64,000 bases of DNA. Source: Desulfovibrio sp. Its GTDB lineage: Bacteria; Desulfobacterota; Desulfovibrionia; Desulfovibrionales; Desulfovibrionaceae. Of the stretch, positions 41,763 to 50,684 are shown one piece after another (the first letter of the stretch is position 1; each line of letters starts with the position of its first letter). The stretch lies in the NCBI GenBank assembly GCA_030145055.1, contig JAQYWK010000004.1:572701-636700 (forward strand). The letters are read 5' to 3'. The translations under genes and the position numbers were made by a program. Under the pieces are notes generated by a model. That model did not search any database. It saw nothing but the letters and a program-made list of their open reading frames with translations, and was not told where the DNA came from.

Positions 41763-42332
41763 GTGGCAAGACAGAAAGTCTGGACCATTCCTAATTTGAT
41801 AACCATTTTCCGAATATTGTTGACCCCTGTTTTCGTCTTTGCATATCTGGGGTACAACTTCTATTTGGCATTGTTTCTTTTCATGGTCGCTGGCTTTACT
41901 GATGCTCTTGATGGTTTTCTGGCTCGTATTCTTAACCAGCGCTCTGAACTTGGAGCGATGCTAGACCCTCTCGCTGATAAAATCCTGATTGCTACTTCAT
42001 TTCTGTGCCTGTCAACGCAGGGGATCATTTCAGGTTGGCTGGCGATTCTAGTCATTTCTCGCGATATAGTAATTGTCGTCGGACTGTTTTTGCTCAAATT
42101 TTTAGGAATTAATGTTAATAAGAAAATTAAGCCATTGTTAGTAAGTAAATTAACAACGACTTTACAGTTATTATTCATTTTTTTGATTCTATTCAGTTTC
42201 GTATTCGATTTTAAATTTTCCGATATACAGCCAGAGATGGAGTGGGTGATAGTCGTATTTACTCTGTTTTCAGGTATTTTCTACTTGAGGCAAGGCTTTC
42301 AAATGTTTTTTGACCGGAACCGTAGAAACTAG
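41763..42332 (+). CDS. pgsA: CDP-diacylglycerol-glycerol-3-phosphate 3-phosphatidyltransferase
   Basis: Makes phosphatidylglycerol phosphate, the committed step to anionic membrane lipids, in the inner membrane. The 189-aa protein starts WTIPNLITIFRILLTPVFVF and has the CDP-alcohol phosphatidyltransferase signature D-A-L-D-G-x2-A-R-x8-G-x3-D-x3-D (residues about 46-69), then four further hydrophobic helices. GTG start after AGGAGAG. It ends in a strong symmetrical terminator shared with the convergent tatA gene. Confidence 0.93.
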   Translation: MARQKVWTIPNLITIFRILLTPVFVFAYLGYNFYLALFLFMVAGFTDALDGFLARILNQRSELGAMLDPLADKILIATSFLCLSTQGIISGWLAILVISRDIVIVVGLFLLKFLGINVNKKIKPLLVSKLTTTLQLLFIFLILFSFVFDFKFSDIQPEMEWVIVVFTLFSGIFYLRQGFQMFFDRNRRN

Positions 42333-42368
42333 AAAAACCCCGCCTTGCATATGCAAGGCGGGGTCTTT
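42333..42368. terminator. Bidirectional rho-independent terminator between pgsA and tatA
   Basis: A perfect 13-bp stem, CCCCGCCTTGCAT (42338-42350) with ATGCAAGGCGGGG (42351-42363), is flanked by AAAAA on the left and TCTTTT on the right. It can work in both directions between the two convergent genes. Confidence 0.88.
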
Positions 42369-42390
42369 TAGGCAGAGCTAAGAAAGCTGC

Positions 42391-42576
42391 TTAAGCGTCC
42401 TTGTCTTTGTCTTTAGACGGAGTTACGTCAATTTCTTCAGACTCACTACTGGCCTTCTTGAAATTTTGAATTGCACGGCCTAGTCCGCTTCCCACTTCAG
42501 GAAGCTTTTTGGCTCCGAATATCAGGATAATAATACCCAAAATCAAGAGAATTTCTGTTATTCCTAATCCAAACAT
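42391..42576 (-). CDS. tatA: Sec-independent protein translocase protein TatA/E
   Basis: The pore-forming subunit of the twin-arginine translocase. The 61-aa protein has a short N-terminus (MFGLG), a single membrane helix ([20 protein letters not shown]), the hinge and amphipathic helix [17 protein letters not shown], and a charged tail. The start is set at 42576 because GGAGG lies seven bases upstream of this ATG; an in-frame ATG 12 bases earlier would place the ribosome site inside the gene. It is alone, without tatB or tatC. A good promoter lies 30-60 bp upstream. Confidence 0.92.
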   Translation of the reverse strand: MFGLGITEILLILGIIILIFGAKKLPEVGSGLGRAIQNFKKASSESEEIDVTPSKDKDKDA

Positions 42577-42605
42577 TTTTACCTCCAATGCTAGACAGTA
42601 GGGAA

Positions 42606-42634
42606 CTTTTACACGCGCTAGGCAGTAAGGTCAA
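42606..42634 (-). promoter_or_regulatory. Sigma70-type promoter of tatA
   Basis: On the minus strand, TTGACC (42629-42634), a 17-bp spacer and TAAAAG (42606-42611). It lies 30 bp upstream of the start codon. Confidence 0.45.
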
Positions 42635-42754
42635 GAATGTCTTTAATCATTGAACAGAAAGGGAAAATTTGATTTTTTACTCTTTACAAAGTTAAATTGG
42701 GTAAATAGGTCTTTTGAAAAGTTGGATAATAAATATTTTTATTAAACAGAAGTA

Positions 42755-43156
42755 ATGGATAAGAGGGATACATTGGCAAAAATATCTAAATTGCCCGGAC
42801 ATATGTGCCGCTTTTATCAGAAGGGCAGGTGTCTTTACGAAGAAGTTCTGAACCCTGGTTATAATACTGACTGGCGTTGCAAAGTTTTAGAAGGGCTTGA
42901 GGATGAATACGATAAACTTATACGGCAAGCTGAAGCTTTCAAACTCAGTGCTGAAGTTGTAACTGATTTATGGAACCGAAGAATTGCCGAGCACAGAGTT
43001 TCATCCGGAGGATGTCAGAAGGATGCATTAAAGGGAGAAGACACATATCCTTTGTGTTCTAACGGGCATGACGATATATGTCTGCTTGAGCTACCTGAAT
43101 GTGAGGGAGTTTGTAAAAAATTCAAGCCGCTTAATAATAGTTCAGATACAGAATAG
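42755..43156 (+). CDS. Small cysteine-rich protein of unknown function
   Basis: A 133-aa soluble protein that I do not recognise. It contains nine cysteines, grouped as HMCRFYQKGRC (residues about 17-27), WRC near 42, GGCQ near 87, YPLC near 99 and ICLLELPECEGVC near 108-120. This suggests metal binding, possibly two sites, but no known finger pattern fits exactly. The central part (ADEYDKLIRQAEAF-like helices, about 50-75) is charged. The start has no strong ribosome site, so expression level is unclear. The neighbour behind it, also unknown, is 36 bp away and probably in the same operon with the HAD phosphatase. Confidence 0.6.
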   Translation: MDKRDTLAKISKLPGHMCRFYQKGRCLYEEVLNPGYNTDWRCKVLEGLEDEYDKLIRQAEAFKLSAEVVTDLWNRRIAEHRVSSGGCQKDALKGEDTYPLCSNGHDDICLLELPECEGVCKKFKPLNNSSDTE

Positions 43157-43191
43157 TTTCTAAGTAACATCTATACCGATGGAGAATTACT

Positions 43192-43986
43192 ATGTTGATA
43201 TATTTCCCTGAATTGCACGAAGAGCTTATTTCTGAAAAAGTTGAAGGCGCACTACTTTTTGATCCCGGTGTTGATAGGGATCAGTCGAAAGACACTCTCG
43301 TTTTCAGACCTGAAAACCTACCTGTCGAGCCTGAACTTTGTAAGCGCATGATCGCTGATTTTGTAAGTTACGGCGAAAGTATGGGCAAAATGTTTAAAAT
43401 GCTCGCCATGCCTGCATCGAATGAAAAAGATCAGTTCGGTGAAAGATCTTCAGCTATTGAAAATGAACTTAATGCGCTAATTTCCAGTACTCCAGAAGTG
43501 AAGGAGACGGGAACCGAGCTTGTGCAGAACCAAGTAGTATTGGCTCTTGTCTATGCTTACGAAGAAAAACAGCTTGAACTTGCTGAAATTGAGAATGGAC
43601 TGAATGAAAAATGGTCCGGTTTCGGCGAAAGTATCGGGCTTGATGAAGATGATCAAGCAGATCAGCACGCAATGGCTATCGGCGGATTAATTTCGCATTC
43701 GCCTGTTCAGGTTGGAGAGCGCGTAGTGCTTCCTTGGCAGAAAGTCCTTGAAGGATTTGCAGTTCTTTTGCCCGAAAATTCAGTTTTGGTAACAAGCGAT
43801 GCAGATGCAGTGGCAATGTGGCGTGACTTGGAACTCGAATTTCATGAAAAAGAAAATATTTTACCTGAGAAGGCTACTTTCGTAAAAGATTATGCTTGGA
43901 AGCTCATGGGGCTTTCCCGCTTACCTGAAGACAAGCCTTGGCTTGATCGTAAATTTCTTGTGGCTCTTGCTACATCCAAATTATAG
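43192..43986 (+). CDS. Conserved-looking protein of unknown function
   Basis: A 264-aa soluble, acidic protein without signal peptide or membrane segment. Visible features are an opening IYFPELHEELISEKVEGALL, a long central helical stretch (LVQNQVVLALVYAYEEKQLE, about 110-130), and the later VLPWQKVLEGFAVLLPENSV and SDADAVAMWRDLELEF. No motif I can link to a reaction is seen. A ribosome site (TGGAG) precedes the ATG. It lies between a cysteine-rich unknown and a HAD phosphatase in one direction with short gaps. A housekeeping role in this lineage is possible but not supported by sequence. Confidence 0.65.
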   Translation: MLIYFPELHEELISEKVEGALLFDPGVDRDQSKDTLVFRPENLPVEPELCKRMIADFVSYGESMGKMFKMLAMPASNEKDQFGERSSAIENELNALISSTPEVKETGTELVQNQVVLALVYAYEEKQLELAEIENGLNEKWSGFGESIGLDEDDQADQHAMAIGGLISHSPVQVGERVVLPWQKVLEGFAVLLPENSVLVTSDADAVAMWRDLELEFHEKENILPEKATFVKDYAWKLMGLSRLPEDKPWLDRKFLVALATSKL

Positions 43987-44005
43987 CAGGTTAAGGAGTT
44001 TTTTG

Positions 44006-44695
44006 ATGGAAGGAATACATTTAAGCGATGTTACCCCGCCTAAGTTTCTAAAGAAGATCAAAGGAATCATATTTGATTGTGATGGTGTGCTGATTAGTTC
44101 ATTTGAAGCAAATAAATGGTACTATAATTGGTTCAAAACTAATTTCGGTCTTCCTGTTATGGATGCCGACGAAGAACGTTTTGTTCATGCGCATACTGTT
44201 TTTCAGTCATTGAAGCATGTTATGCCGGAAGAGTATTACGAAGAAGCTCTCGAGCTTCGCAAACTTCCTGAACTTGCCAAGGCCCTTGATTATATTTCTC
44301 TGGAAGACGGATTGTTAAAACTTCTTGAGTGGCTGAGAAATAATAAAATACGCATGGCAATCAATACAAATAGGACAGATTCACTTTCAGCTGTTTTGCA
44401 TAAATTCGGTGTTGAAAGTTTTTTTGCCCCGACAGTTACCTCTACATTGCTGCCTAACCCGAAGCCTCATCCAGACGGAGTCCATTATATCCTAGATAAA
44501 TGGGGTATGAAGCGCGAAGATGTGGTTTACATTGGTGACACATGGGTTGATGAAAAATGTGCATGTAGTGCAGGTGTAGATTTTTGGGCTTACGGAAATC
44601 CAAAATTGAACGGATCTATTTATATTAATGACTATTGGGTTTTAAAAAATTTATTGGAAAAAGCAAAAAATAATGTTTGGACTGAGTGTTTGTGA
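44006..44695 (+). CDS. HAD-superfamily hydrolase (phosphoglycolate-phosphatase-like)
   Basis: A 229-aa cytoplasmic phosphatase of HAD subfamily I. Motif I is IIFDCDGVLISS (about 19-30), motif II falls at INTNRTDS (about 117-124), motif III at PNPKPHPDG (about 151-159) and motif IV at YIGDTWVDEKCA (about 175-186). The cap domain is helical, as in Gph/PhnX relatives; the substrate is unknown. The frame is open 114 bases further upstream into the previous gene, but AAGGAG 10 bases before ATG 44006 settles this start. Confidence 0.85.
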   Translation: MEGIHLSDVTPPKFLKKIKGIIFDCDGVLISSFEANKWYYNWFKTNFGLPVMDADEERFVHAHTVFQSLKHVMPEEYYEEALELRKLPELAKALDYISLEDGLLKLLEWLRNNKIRMAINTNRTDSLSAVLHKFGVESFFAPTVTSTLLPNPKPHPDGVHYILDKWGMKREDVVYIGDTWVDEKCACSAGVDFWAYGNPKLNGSIYINDYWVLKNLLEKAKNNVWTECL

Positions 44696-44846
44696 TTTTT
44701 AGTGTACTTAATATGAGGTTTGACCTGCGAAGATCTTTTTATTTTAAAAGCTTAAAAAGTGTTGATTCTTAGGTCTTGCTGTGCCAATTTGTAATTAAGA
44801 ATGTGAGTACAATACTACATTCTATGTTCCTTTAGGAGTATGATAA

Positions 44847-45137
44847 ATGGATTACGTAATTCTTGCTGTAGCTAAAGTTCTCGGGATTGTATTCAATCTT
44901 TATATGTGGGTTGTTATCATTTCGGCCCTTATTTCATGGGTAAATCCTGATCCTTATAATCCGATTGTCCGCTTTTTACACCGTGCGACAGAGCCTGTAT
45001 TTGCAAAAGTCCGGCACTACATACCGTTTTCTATCATTGGCGGAATAGACCTGTCTCCAATCATTGTTATCCTGGCTCTTCAGATGCTTGATATTGCCCT
45101 CGTAGGCAATTTGACTAGACTTGCATATGGAATGTAG
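44847..45137 (+). CDS. YggT-family membrane protein
   Basis: A 96-aa integral membrane protein of the YggT family. It has a first helix (VLGIVFNLYMWVVIISALIS), a short cytoplasmic loop with the family motif WVNPDPYNPIVRFLHRATEPV, and a second helix (LSPIIVILALQMLDIALV). YggT proteins act at the cell envelope, with reported links to osmotic stress and division, but the mechanism is unknown. It is followed 17 bp later by the DivIVA-like gene, a pairing common in many bacteria and suggestive of a division or envelope role. Confidence 0.9.
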   Translation: MDYVILAVAKVLGIVFNLYMWVVIISALISWVNPDPYNPIVRFLHRATEPVFAKVRHYIPFSIIGGIDLSPIIVILALQMLDIALVGNLTRLAYGM

Positions 45138-45153
45138 TCGCTGGAGGTAGTAG

Positions 45154-45657
45154 ATGAATCTTTCTAAGATAGATTTACTTAACAAGAAGTTTTCAAAATC
45201 ACTTTTTGGTTATTCTAAAAGTGAAGTGGATCAACTTTTGGCTGAACTTGCAGAGGTTCTCGGTGTAACTGCCGATGAAAAGAAGCAACTCTTAAAGAAA
45301 GTTGCCCGGCGTGAGTCTACCATTGGTGAATTTCGCCAGCGTGAAGAAACTCTACGTGATACTTTGATGACTACCCAGAAAATGATTGATGACTTGAAAA
45401 CAACTGCCAGAAAAGAAGCTGAGCTCATAATTAATGAAGCTCATTCAAGGGCAGAAGTTATTTTACAGCAGGCTCATAATCGTCTGGCTCAAATTCATGA
45501 AGATATTAATGAGCTCAAACGTCAGAGAACGAGGTTTGAAGTTGAGTTGAAGGCTGTTCTTGAGTCTCATCTTAAGACTCTTGAGATTAGCAGTCCTGAA
45601 CTTGAAAAAGTTGAAGCCATCGAAGCTAAACTTAAATTTTTCAAAAAGGCCAAGTGA
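45154..45657 (+). CDS. DivIVA-domain coiled-coil protein
   Basis: A 167-aa protein with the DivIVA N-terminal module (LNKKFSKSLFGYSKSEVDQLLAELA, about residues 9-33), which in Gram-positive bacteria senses membrane curvature and anchors polar or septal proteins. It is followed by a continuous coiled coil (about 35-150) rich in Lys, Glu, Arg and Gln. It is unusual for a Gram-negative lineage to have a DivIVA-like protein, but known in deltaproteobacteria. It follows the YggT gene. Confidence 0.82.
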   Translation: MNLSKIDLLNKKFSKSLFGYSKSEVDQLLAELAEVLGVTADEKKQLLKKVARRESTIGEFRQREETLRDTLMTTQKMIDDLKTTARKEAELIINEAHSRAEVILQQAHNRLAQIHEDINELKRQRTRFEVELKAVLESHLKTLEISSPELEKVEAIEAKLKFFKKAK

Positions 45658-45800
45658 GGTCCATCATTAGAAAGAATCTGAAATTGAATATATGTCTATC
45701 CTCAGGGCTTTCTAATTCGGTGGAGTACTAAGTTGAACCGCGTTAGATTGGAAAGTTCCGCTGACGCTTGAATATGCAAACCTCTGTAAAGGAGTTTCAA

Positions 45801-46019
45801 ATGGAAGCTAAAGACGTAGATTTGATTAAGACATTGGTTGATCAGGATGCAGAAATTAAAGGTCTATGGGAGCAGCACACTGATCTGAATAAGATTATTG
45901 ATAAGATGGAGAAGAAAGGCTTTCTTAATGAGACTGAAACTCTAGAGCTGAAAGAGCTTAAAAAGAAAAAGCTGGCTGGAAAAACAAAATTACAATTGTT
46001 ACTCGATAAGTATAAATAA
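45801..46019 (+). CDS. YdcH-like (DUF465) small protein
   Basis: A 72-aa charged helical protein of the YdcH/DUF465 type. The sequence [20 protein letters not shown], then [20 protein letters not shown], then [20 protein letters not shown] shows the family order of helix, H-x2-L, helix and final lysine-rich helix. Its function is unknown. The start ATG 45801 has AAGGAGTTTC just upstream; an ATG 33 bases earlier in frame lacks a ribosome site. ilvB follows 14 bp later, so transcription into the ilv genes from here is likely. Confidence 0.82.
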   Translation: MEAKDVDLIKTLVDQDAEIKGLWEQHTDLNKIIDKMEKKGFLNETETLELKELKKKKLAGKTKLQLLLDKYK

Positions 46020-46033
46020 TAGGGAGAAGAGCC

Positions 46034-47725
46034 ATGGAGCTCACTGGTGCTCAGATATTTTTAGAATGTCTGAGAAAAGAGGGCGTTGAGGTTGTGTTCG
46101 GTTATCCCGGCGGCGCGATAATTGATATATACGACCAAATCCCTAATTATCCTTTTAAGCACATACTGGTCAGACATGAACAGGGTGCTGTCCATGCGGC
46201 AGACGGTTATGCCAGGGCAACTGGAGACGTAGGCGTATGCCTCGTCACTTCCGGTCCTGGTGCTACAAATGCTGTTACAGGCATTGCCACTGCATATATG
46301 GACTCAATTCCGGTAGTTTGTTTTACCGGACAGGTTCCGACTCCGTTAATCGGTAATGATGCCTTTCAAGAGGTAGATATTGTCGGAATTACGCGTCCTT
46401 GTACTAAACATAATTATCTGGTCAAAGATATTAAAGATCTCGCCTTCACCGTAAGACAGGCTTTTTATCTTGCCCGTTCCGGAAGACCTGGCCCTATCGT
46501 GGTCGACCTTCCTAAAGATATAATGCAGACCAAGGCTGAATTCATTTGGCCTGAAGATGTGTCTCTTAGAAGCTATAACCCGAATCTTTTGCCGCATACT
46601 GGGCAGATTAAAAAGGTTGCCAAGCTGATTGAGCAGGCCGAAAGACCTATCATTTATGCTGGTGGCGGGGTTATAAGCGGCGGAGCAGAGGATGAACTTA
46701 CATGGCTCGCTAAGAGTCTGAATATACCAGTGACGGCTACTCTCATGGGGCTTGGTTCCTTTCCCGGCAACGATCCTCTTTGGCTCGGAATGCTCGGAAT
46801 GCACGGAACCTATGCCGCAAACATGGCAATCAACAACGCGGACCTCGTTCTGGCAATCGGAGCGAGGTTCGACGACCGTGTTACGGGTAAAGTTGATACT
46901 TTTGCTCCGAAAGCTACTCTTGTTCACATTGATATTGATCCTACATCAATTCAGAAGAATGTAGCTGTTCATGTACCTCTTGTTGCTGATTGTAAAAGTG
47001 CCCTTTCTGCTCTTAAAGCTGAAATGGAACCGAATTTGGATGCTGTAAAAGCTGAAGAAGATCATGCCGTTTGGGTTCGTCAGGTTCAGCAGTGGGCTGA
47101 GACGCATCCGCTACGCTACAAGAAAGGTGGCAAACACATTAAGCCTCAGTATGTTGTTGAAAAGGTATATGAAATCAGCAACGGCGACGCTATTGTCGCT
47201 ACTGAAGTCGGTCAGAACCAGATGTGGGCCGCTCAATTTTACAAATTTAAAAAGTCAAAATCTTTTCTGTCTTCGGGCGGTTTGGGAACGATGGGGTATG
47301 GACTTCCTGCCGCTATCGGCGCACAAATGGCGTTTCCTGATAAGCTTGTAGTGAATATTGCCGGAGACGGTTCTATTCAGATGAATATTCAGGAAATGAT
47401 GACTGCTGTCTGTAACAATCTGCCAATTAAAATCGTTATACTAAATAATGGTTATCTCGGTATGGTTCGTCAGTGGCAGGAACTTTTTTATAATCGGAAC
47501 TACTGCGAAACCTGTATGGATGCTCAGCCTGATTTCGTTAAATTGGCTGAAGCTTACGGTGCTGTAGGGTTCAGGGTTACTGAAGAGAAAGATGTTGTAC
47601 CTGTTCTGACGGAAGCTTTTGCTCTGCCGAAGACTTGTATTATAGATGTCCGCGTCGATCCTGAGGAGAATGTTTATCCGATGGTTCCCGCCGGCGCTTC
47701 TTTAACCGACATGCTGCTCGTTTAG
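46034..47725 (+). CDS. ilvB: Acetolactate synthase large subunit
   Basis: The ThDP- and FAD-dependent catalytic subunit for the first common step of branched-chain amino acid synthesis. The 563-aa protein has the catalytic glutamate in [15 protein letters not shown] (about 49-63) and [11 protein letters not shown] central FAD-related domain (about 190-330) follows. The ThDP site is near [11 protein letters not shown] (about 440-450), continuing [21 protein letters not shown]. It is the first of ilvB-ilvN-ilvC, with AGGGAG upstream. Confidence 0.95.
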   Translation: MELTGAQIFLECLRKEGVEVVFGYPGGAIIDIYDQIPNYPFKHILVRHEQGAVHAADGYARATGDVGVCLVTSGPGATNAVTGIATAYMDSIPVVCFTGQVPTPLIGNDAFQEVDIVGITRPCTKHNYLVKDIKDLAFTVRQAFYLARSGRPGPIVVDLPKDIMQTKAEFIWPEDVSLRSYNPNLLPHTGQIKKVAKLIEQAERPIIYAGGGVISGGAEDELTWLAKSLNIPVTATLMGLGSFPGNDPLWLGMLGMHGTYAANMAINNADLVLAIGARFDDRVTGKVDTFAPKATLVHIDIDPTSIQKNVAVHVPLVADCKSALSALKAEMEPNLDAVKAEEDHAVWVRQVQQWAETHPLRYKKGGKHIKPQYVVEKVYEISNGDAIVATEVGQNQMWAAQFYKFKKSKSFLSSGGLGTMGYGLPAAIGAQMAFPDKLVVNIAGDGSIQMNIQEMMTAVCNNLPIKIVILNNGYLGMVRQWQELFYNRNYCETCMDAQPDFVKLAEAYGAVGFRVTEEKDVVPVLTEAFALPKTCIIDVRVDPEENVYPMVPAGASLTDMLLV

Positions 47726-47737
47726 GAGGATAGAATA

Positions 47738-48220
47738 ATGAGACATACTCTGTCCGTCAGTGTTGAAAATGAGCCGGGAGTTTTATCCAGGGTCGTTGGG
47801 CTTTTTAGTGGACGTGGATTCAACATTGAATCCCTTAACGTTGCGCCTACTTTGGAAGAGGGCGTGTCCCTCATGACTATAACTACTGTCGGTGATGAAC
47901 AAATCATCGAGCAGATTGTAAAACAGCTGAGAAAGCTGGTTACAGTCATTAAGGTAGTTGATCTCACAGAATTAAAAGCTGTTGAGAGAGAAATGGTCAT
48001 GCTTAAAGTTAATGCCGAAGATGCTAAGCGTGCAGAAATTCTGCGCATAGTTGATATATTCAGATGTAAAGTTGTTGATGTAAGTGTGGACGAGCTGACC
48101 CTTGAGGTAACAGGCGACCACGGTAAAACCGAAGCTTTGATTAATCTGCTGGCTAGATTTGGTATTAAGGAAATTGCCCGTACAGGTACAGTCGCTATGA
48201 AGCGTGCCTTGCAAGCTTAA
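47738..48220 (+). CDS. ilvN: Acetolactate synthase small (regulatory) subunit
   Basis: The regulatory subunit that makes the enzyme valine-sensitive. The 160-aa protein opens with an ACT domain (TLSVSVENEPGVLSRVVGLF, then SGRGFNIESLNVAPT), followed by a second region (EMVMLKVNAEDAKRAEILRI, about 87-106) and the C-terminal half typical of IlvN/IlvH. It follows ilvB by 12 bp with AGGAGGATA upstream. Confidence 0.95.
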   Translation: MRHTLSVSVENEPGVLSRVVGLFSGRGFNIESLNVAPTLEEGVSLMTITTVGDEQIIEQIVKQLRKLVTVIKVVDLTELKAVEREMVMLKVNAEDAKRAEILRIVDIFRCKVVDVSVDELTLEVTGDHGKTEALINLLARFGIKEIARTGTVAMKRALQA

Positions 48221-48343
48221 TTATATTTCAATCATTATTTCGGCATAGAAGTGATCTCCGGCAGGTTTTAATCGGGTGTTAAAACTAGCTGGGAAACTAT
48301 TATGGTTTCGTGTCCGAAGGAAAGCGAAAATTAGGAGATTAAG

Positions 48344-49333
48344 ATGAAAGTTTATTACGAAGATGACGCGGATTTAAGCCTTTTGAAAGACAAAACTGTA
48401 GCCATCATCGGTTACGGTAGCCAGGGGCACGCACACGCACAGAATCTACGTGATTCAGGCGTTAAAGTTGTTGTTGGACAGCGCCCCGGCGGAGCTAACT
48501 ACGAGCTAGCTAAAGAACATGGTTTTAAACCAGTAAGCGCAGCAGAAGCAACAGCAGCAGCTGACCTGATTATGATTCTTCTACCTGATCAAGTTCAGGG
48601 TGCAATTTATAAAGAAGACATTCTTCCTAACCTAAAGCCTGGTGATATCCTTGCTTTCGGTCATGGTTTCAATATTCATTTTGACCAGATCGTTCCTAAC
48701 GATGACAACGACGTAATCATGATTGCTCCTAAGGGGCCGGGTCATCTTGTTCGTCGCACATACACTGAAGGCGGAGCTGTTCCAGCAATCGCTGCAGTTT
48801 ACCAGAACGTTTCCGGTAAAGCTTTTGATATTGCTCTTGCTTACGCAAAAGGTATCGGCGCAACTCGTTCAGGTGTTATCGAAACTAACTTCCGTGAAGA
48901 AACTGAAACTGACCTTTTCGGTGAGCAAGCAGTTCTTTGTGGTGGCGTAAGTGAGCTTATCAAAGCTGGTTTCGAAACTTTGGTTGAAGCTGGATACCAG
49001 CCTGAAATCGCATATTTTGAGTGTCTGCACGAACTCAAATTGACCATCGACCTCATTTATGAAGGTGGTCTATCTAACATGCGTAGCTCCATCAGTGATA
49101 CAGCTGAATACGGTGATCTTACTCGCGGACCAAGAGTAATCAACGCAGAAAGCCGTAAAGAAATGAAAAAGATCCTCAAAGAAATCCAGCAGGGTGAATT
49201 TGCTAAAGAATTCATTGTTGAAAATATGTCTGGTAAAGCTCACTTCAACGCAATGCGCCGCATTAATGCAGAGCATCAGGTTGAAACCGTTGGAGCAGAT
49301 CTTCGCAAAATGATGAGCTGGCTTAAAAAATAG
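48344..49333 (+). CDS. ilvC: Ketol-acid reductoisomerase
   Basis: Converts acetolactate or acetohydroxybutyrate to the dihydroxy acid in two Mg- and NAD(P)H-dependent steps. The 329-aa class I enzyme has the Rossmann motif [18 protein letters not shown] (about 22-39), the loop VGQRPGG, and the conserved [11 protein letters not shown] (about 128-138). The metal-binding acidic residues lie in [12 protein letters not shown] and the C-terminal helical domain. It is 124 bp after ilvN and followed by a terminator. Confidence 0.96.
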   Translation: MKVYYEDDADLSLLKDKTVAIIGYGSQGHAHAQNLRDSGVKVVVGQRPGGANYELAKEHGFKPVSAAEATAAADLIMILLPDQVQGAIYKEDILPNLKPGDILAFGHGFNIHFDQIVPNDDNDVIMIAPKGPGHLVRRTYTEGGAVPAIAAVYQNVSGKAFDIALAYAKGIGATRSGVIETNFREETETDLFGEQAVLCGGVSELIKAGFETLVEAGYQPEIAYFECLHELKLTIDLIYEGGLSNMRSSISDTAEYGDLTRGPRVINAESRKEMKKILKEIQQGEFAKEFIVENMSGKAHFNAMRRINAEHQVETVGADLRKMMSWLKK

Positions 49334-49360
49334 TTCAGCTGACTTAATTTGATTTAGATA

Positions 49361-49418
49361 TAGCCCGTGTTAGAAAGGTGAACTATTCGCCTTTTTAATG
49401 CGGGTTATTTATTTTTTT
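49361..49418 (+). terminator. Terminator after ilvC
   Basis: An inner stem GGTGA/TCGCC (49377-49391) and an outer stem AGCCCG/CGGGTT (49362-49406) are followed by TTATTTATTTTTTT. It ends the ilvBNC unit. Confidence 0.65.
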
Positions 49419-49777
49419 ATTTATATACGGTATAGTCATCATTCAGATTCCATCGTGGGATTGTTTTCTTAAAAATGGACGATTGAAGGCGCAATCAGGG
49501 CAATTGATGCTTTTGATGGAAATGAATTAGGTAGACATAGTCTTAAATTTAATGAAGTCCGCTCGCGCGAGGTGTCTTTATTGGCTGGTAATTCGTAGCG
49601 ATTTGGTATAAAGCCCTTTTGGTTGGTGAGAATTTCTTTTTTTTACCATTTCCTAATTATACCTAAAGACAGTCTTGATAGTAGTTTCCGTTATACGGAA
49701 ATATCAAAAATAGAGCCTGCTGTTGTTTAAGAGTTAGCAGGCTTCTCATATTCATTTTTAAAAACACGGAAAATATT
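49419..49777. other. Long gap before infA: stem-loops and a possible gene remnant
   Basis: No full gene is present. About 49477-49587 is open on the plus strand and reads KWTIEGAIRAIDAFDGNELG then RHSLKFNEVRSREVSLLAGN. This recalls the middle of tyrosine-integrase proteins (AIDAF-G then R-x-L) but is too short to assign. Near infA are two inverted repeats: TTCCG-TTATA-CGGAA (49685-49699) and AGCCTGCT/AGCAGGCT (49714-49721, 49736-49743). They may be a leader structure or a terminator. No clear promoter was found for infA. Confidence 0.4.
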
Positions 49778-49996
49778 TTGGCAAAAGAAGAAGGCATTGC
49801 AGTTAATGGCACCGTAGAAGAAGCACTCCCGAATGCTATGTTCAGAGTAGAGCTAGAAAACGGTCACGTAGTATTGGCACATATTTCTGGGAAAATGCGT
49901 AAATTCCGCATCAGAGTAATGCCCGGCGATAAAGTTACGGTTGAACTTTCTCCGTACGATTTGACTCGCGGCAGAATTACTTACCGTCCTCGTTAA
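49778..49996 (+). CDS. infA: Translation initiation factor IF-1
   Basis: A 72-aa OB-fold factor that blocks the ribosomal A site during initiation. It has the full family sequence order: [60 protein letters not shown]. The start is TTG (49778) with ACGGAAAATA upstream. It stands alone between the gap after ilvC and the convergent trmO-like gene, unlike the ribosomal-protein-linked copy in many bacteria. Length and residues are normal. Confidence 0.95.
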   Translation: MAKEEGIAVNGTVEEALPNAMFRVELENGHVVLAHISGKMRKFRIRVMPGDKVTVELSPYDLTRGRITYRPR

Positions 49997-50038
49997 GTAT
50001 TCGTCGGTAGATTTTAGCGGTTTGAACATCGCTAAAAT

Positions 50039-50082
50039 ATTCCCCACGCGGGGTCGCTCTTATACGGACGGCCCCGTGGGAA
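50039..50082. terminator. GC-rich hairpin between infA and the trmO-like gene
   Basis: TTCCCCACG-C-GGGG (50039-50053) pairs with CCCCGTGGGAA (50072-50082) through one bulged base. T-runs on the plus strand come about 22 nt later (50105-50111). It sits between two convergent genes and probably stops transcription of both. Confidence 0.55.
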
Positions 50083-50132
50083 GAGTAGTGCGAATTTCTC
50101 TTCCTTTTTTTGCGTCCTTTTTTTGAGGGATT

Positions 50133-50519
50133 TTACGCGTTCTTTATATCCAATAATAGAGTTCCATCTATTGCTTCTAAGGGTGTAACCTTGATACTCT
50201 CCCTGTCTATGTACGTAATTGTCACCGGATGCATGCCAATGGGGTTAGGGCGATCAGGGGAGCGTGTAGAAAATACTCCGCGCATAGGAATTGACTCATT
50301 GCCACGTGGATGTACTTTTAAATAGTTTCTGTCCGCTTCATGGAGCCATGTCAGTAAAACAATTTCCATTCCGACCTTAAGACCATCCATTGCATCCCTA
50401 AATTCATCTTCAATATGTAAGGTTGCAACAATTCCGCCTTCATCTCCCTGACGCGGTGTATCAGATCTTTTTTTAAAGTCCGACTGCACATATCCAATTA
50501 TTTTCAGAGAAGTGTTCAT
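50133..50519 (-). CDS. trmO: TrmO/TsaA-family tRNA methyltransferase
   Basis: A 128-aa protein of the TsaA/TrmO fold, which in E. coli methylates N6-threonylcarbamoyl-A37 of tRNA using AdoMet. It has the signatures LKIIGYVQSDF (about 5-15), DEGGIVATLHIEDEF, VLLTWLHEADR and STRSPDRPNPIGMHPV (about 85-100). It lacks the C-terminal domain of the longer E. coli TrmO, so the single-domain type is meant. Archaeal homologues with other roles are the alternative. The gene converges with infA. Confidence 0.82.
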   Translation of the reverse strand: MNTSLKIIGYVQSDFKKRSDTPRQGDEGGIVATLHIEDEFRDAMDGLKVGMEIVLLTWLHEADRNYLKVHPRGNESIPMRGVFSTRSPDRPNPIGMHPVTITYIDRESIKVTPLEAIDGTLLLDIKNA

Positions 50520-50649
50520 TTTATCCTTTTTTATTAAGGGTGGGTGTATGTCTTTTCTATGTTATGATGTTTCGATTAGCAGTACCAATAAACGATTTTT
50601 TTTAAAATAGGAATTGTCAACCTGCATCGTTCTAATGTTGATCACACCA

Positions 50650-50678
50650 TTGACAGCAGGTGCGATCAAGAATATCAA
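50650..50678 (+). promoter_or_regulatory. Promoter of the riboswitch-controlled corrinoid operon
   Basis: A perfect TTGACA (50650-50655), a 17-bp spacer and TATCAA (50673-50678). The predicted transcription start (about 50685) coincides with the first base of the riboswitch P1 stem. Confidence 0.65.
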
Positions 50679-50684
50679 TTTTTT

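Noticed and set aside
42590-42632. Imperfect direct repeat (GCTAGACAGTAGGGA and GCTAGGCAGTAAGGT) upstream of tatA
   Set aside because: Two copies only, three mismatches, and the second overlaps the predicted -35 of tatA; more likely chance or promoter sequence than a regulatory repeat.
45666-45716. Inverted repeat ATTAGAAAG/CTTTCTAAT before the YdcH-like gene
   Set aside because: The loop is 33 nt and AT-rich with no T-run; too weak to call a terminator or attenuator of the ilv operon.
46346-46927. 193-codon minus-strand frame inside ilvB
   Set aside because: It is antisense to a clearly conserved enzyme gene, has no ribosome site, and its composition follows the codon structure of ilvB.
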